A stretch of 6,500 bases of DNA from an uncultured Lautropia sp. (GTDB lineage Bacteria > Pseudomonadota > Gammaproteobacteria > Burkholderiales > Burkholderiaceae_E): NCBI GenBank assembly GCA_938046755.1, contig CALIXC010000188.1, positions 1 to 6,500 of the forward strand, written 5' to 3'. The notes beneath the pieces were generated by a model. That model had not been told where the DNA came from, made no database searches, and was given only the letters and a program-made list of their open reading frames with translations. Below, in pieces: positions 5,631-6,500 of the stretch. Made by a program: the position numbers and the translations under genes. The stretch's first letter is position 1. Every line of letters starts with the position of its first letter.

Positions 5631-6410
5631 TCACCGGAACACCATCCCGCCATCGATCAGGATGGCCTGACCCGTCATGTAGTCGGAATCCGGCGAGGCC
5701 AGATAGTGCACGAGCGAGGCCACGTCGTGCGGCTCCTGCGGGCGGCCCATCAGGATGCCTGACGAGAAGCGCTTGAAGGCCTCACCCGGCGCCCAGCCGT
5801 GGATCTTGCCCATCTCCTCGTCGATGCGGTCCCACATCCGCGTACCGGCCACACCCGGGCAATAGGCATTGACGGTGATCCGGTGCGGCGCCAGCTCCTT
5901 GGCAGCCGCCACCGTCAGCGCCCGCACCGAGAACTTGCTGGCGCAATAGATGCCCAGCAGGTCATAGGACTCGTGGGCGGCAATGCTGGCGGCGTTGATG
6001 ATCTTGTAGATGCGGTCGCCGCCCTGTTTCTTCATCTGCTCGGCCGCGGCCTGAATGCCCCACAGCACGCCCTTCACGTTGATGTTGAAGACGCGGTCGA
6101 AATCGGCCTCCGTCACCCGCTCCAGTGGCATCACGTCCTCGACGCCCGCGTTGTTGACGAACACGTCCACCTGGCCGAAGGTGTCCACGGCGTGCTTCAC
6201 CAGCAGGAACTGGTCATCCCGTCTGGACACGTTGCCCTGGAAGGCCGTCACCGGCACGCCCGCGGCCTTGAACTCGGCCTCGGTCTTCTTCAGCGTGTCG
6301 GCGTTGATGTCCGACAGTACGATCCTGAAACCATCCTTCCCAAGGCGCTGGGCAATTCCCTTGCCCAGGCCATCGCCAGAACCCGTGATCACGGCAACTT
6401 TTTCAGTCAT
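5631..6410 (-). CDS. budC: acetoin(diacetyl) reductase / 2,3-butanediol dehydrogenase-type SDR
   Basis: This 259-residue classical SDR closely resembles BudC, which reduces diacetyl to acetoin and acetoin to 2,3-butanediol with NADH, reversibly. Motifs: TGSGDGLG at 9-16, D34 at the end of the second beta strand (NAD(H) preference), NNAG at 86-89, N111, and catalytic S142, Y155 and K159. Strong BudC-like stretches are INVKGVLWGIQAA (110-122), TVNAYCPGVAGTRMW (179-193) and the C-terminus ASPDSDYMTGQ...LIDGGMVFR. The usual adenine-contacting Asp of the DV motif is Asn (N60). The start at 6410 is chosen for AAGGAG (plus-strand 6420-6425) nine bases upstream; an in-frame ATG at 6461 would add 17 residues and place that site inside the gene. 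It is a separate unit, convergent with the PHB side. Substrate is inferred; a sugar-alcohol dehydrogenase is the main alternative. Confidence 0.82.
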   Translation of the reverse strand: MTEKVAVITGSGDGLGKGIAQRLGKDGFRIVLSDINADTLKKTEAEFKAAGVPVTAFQGNVSRRDDQFLLVKHAVDTFGQVDVFVNNAGVEDVMPLERVTEADFDRVFNINVKGVLWGIQAAAEQMKKQGGDRIYKIINAASIAAHESYDLLGIYCASKFSVRALTVAAAKELAPHRITVNAYCPGVAGTRMWDRIDEEMGKIHGWAPGEAFKRFSSGILMGRPQEPHDVASLVHYLASPDSDYMTGQAILIDGGMVFR

Positions 6411-6419
6411 GGTCGGTGT

Positions 6420-6425
6420 CTCCTT
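6420..6425 (-). promoter_or_regulatory. ribosome binding site deciding the SDR start
   Basis: On the minus strand this reads AAGGAG, nine bases before the ATG at 6410-6408. It argues against the upstream in-frame ATG at 6461. Confidence 0.75.
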
Positions 6426-6488
6426 GCTGAGGGTGGAAAAGCCGACGGGTCGCAGGGCCATGCCCGGATGCGCAAAGAACGATCAAGG

Positions 6489-6500
6489 CCAGCATGCTGG
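6489..6500. repeat. perfect 12-base palindrome upstream of the SDR gene, reaching the window edge
   Basis: CCAGCATGCTGG is fully self-complementary and may extend, since GG precedes it and the right side is cut off. It lies about 80 bases upstream of the SDR start. It could be an operator for the SDR gene or the stem of a terminator of the next gene; the window ends too early to decide. Confidence 0.4.

Noticed and set aside
6472..6486. Possible sigma54 (-24/-12) promoter upstream of the SDR gene, attractive because acetoin genes are often sigma54-dependent
   Set aside because: On the minus strand TTGATCGTTCTTTGC has the right spacing and a good TTGC element, but the near-invariant GG of the -24 element is TG, and CA after it is also missing.

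Overview
The window is a GC-rich, gene-dense stretch of bacterial chromosome. The clearest signal is a class I polyhydroxyalkanoate (PHA/PHB) locus of Burkholderiales type (Betaproteobacteria). The PhaC, PhaB and PhaR sequences closely resemble the Cupriavidus/Burkholderia families. The gene order, an RluD-type pseudouridine synthase, then a PgeF/YfiH protein, then phaC...phaB-phaR, is the order I recall around the PHB operon in that group. I cannot name the genus from the sequence alone.

Layout, left to right: (1) the C-terminal part of an RluD-family rRNA pseudouridine synthase, cut by the left edge (2-430, +); (2) an unusually long PgeF/YfiH family protein, 13 bases downstream (444-1526, +); (3) a convergent 74-residue two-helix membrane protein of unknown function (1551-1775, -); (4) a 252-base intergenic region (1776-2027), the longest gene-free stretch, holding a probable phaC promoter with a TACAAT -10 and a 13-base inverted repeat; (5) phaC, class I PHA synthase, starting at a TTG behind a perfect AAGGAG (2028-3701, +); (6) phaB, acetoacetyl-CoA reductase, 3 bases after the phaC stop (3705-4442, +); (7) phaR, the PHA-responsive repressor (4541-5155, +); (8) a 73-residue two-helix membrane protein of unknown function (5304-5525, +); (9) a convergent SDR of the acetoin reductase/2,3-butanediol dehydrogenase type (5631-6410, -), with a perfect 12-base palindrome upstream at the right edge.

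How the genes work together: PhaB reduces acetoacetyl-CoA with NADPH to (R)-3-hydroxybutyryl-CoA. PhaC polymerises this at the granule surface. PhaR binds both PHB and DNA, and links granule formation to expression of granule genes. The usual third enzyme, the beta-ketothiolase PhaA, often sits between phaC and phaB in relatives but is absent here, so acetoacetyl-CoA must come from a thiolase encoded elsewhere. The SDR on the right is a separate transcription unit, probably handling acetoin/diacetyl carbon and NADH.

I found no tRNA, rRNA, CRISPR array, insertion sequence, phage gene or other sign of recent transfer. I see no convincing undescribed system. The points most worth a second look are the missing phaA, the two large insertions in PgeF, the two small membrane proteins flanking the PHB genes, the TTG start of phaC, and the in-frame TGA-ATC-ATG phaC/phaB junction.
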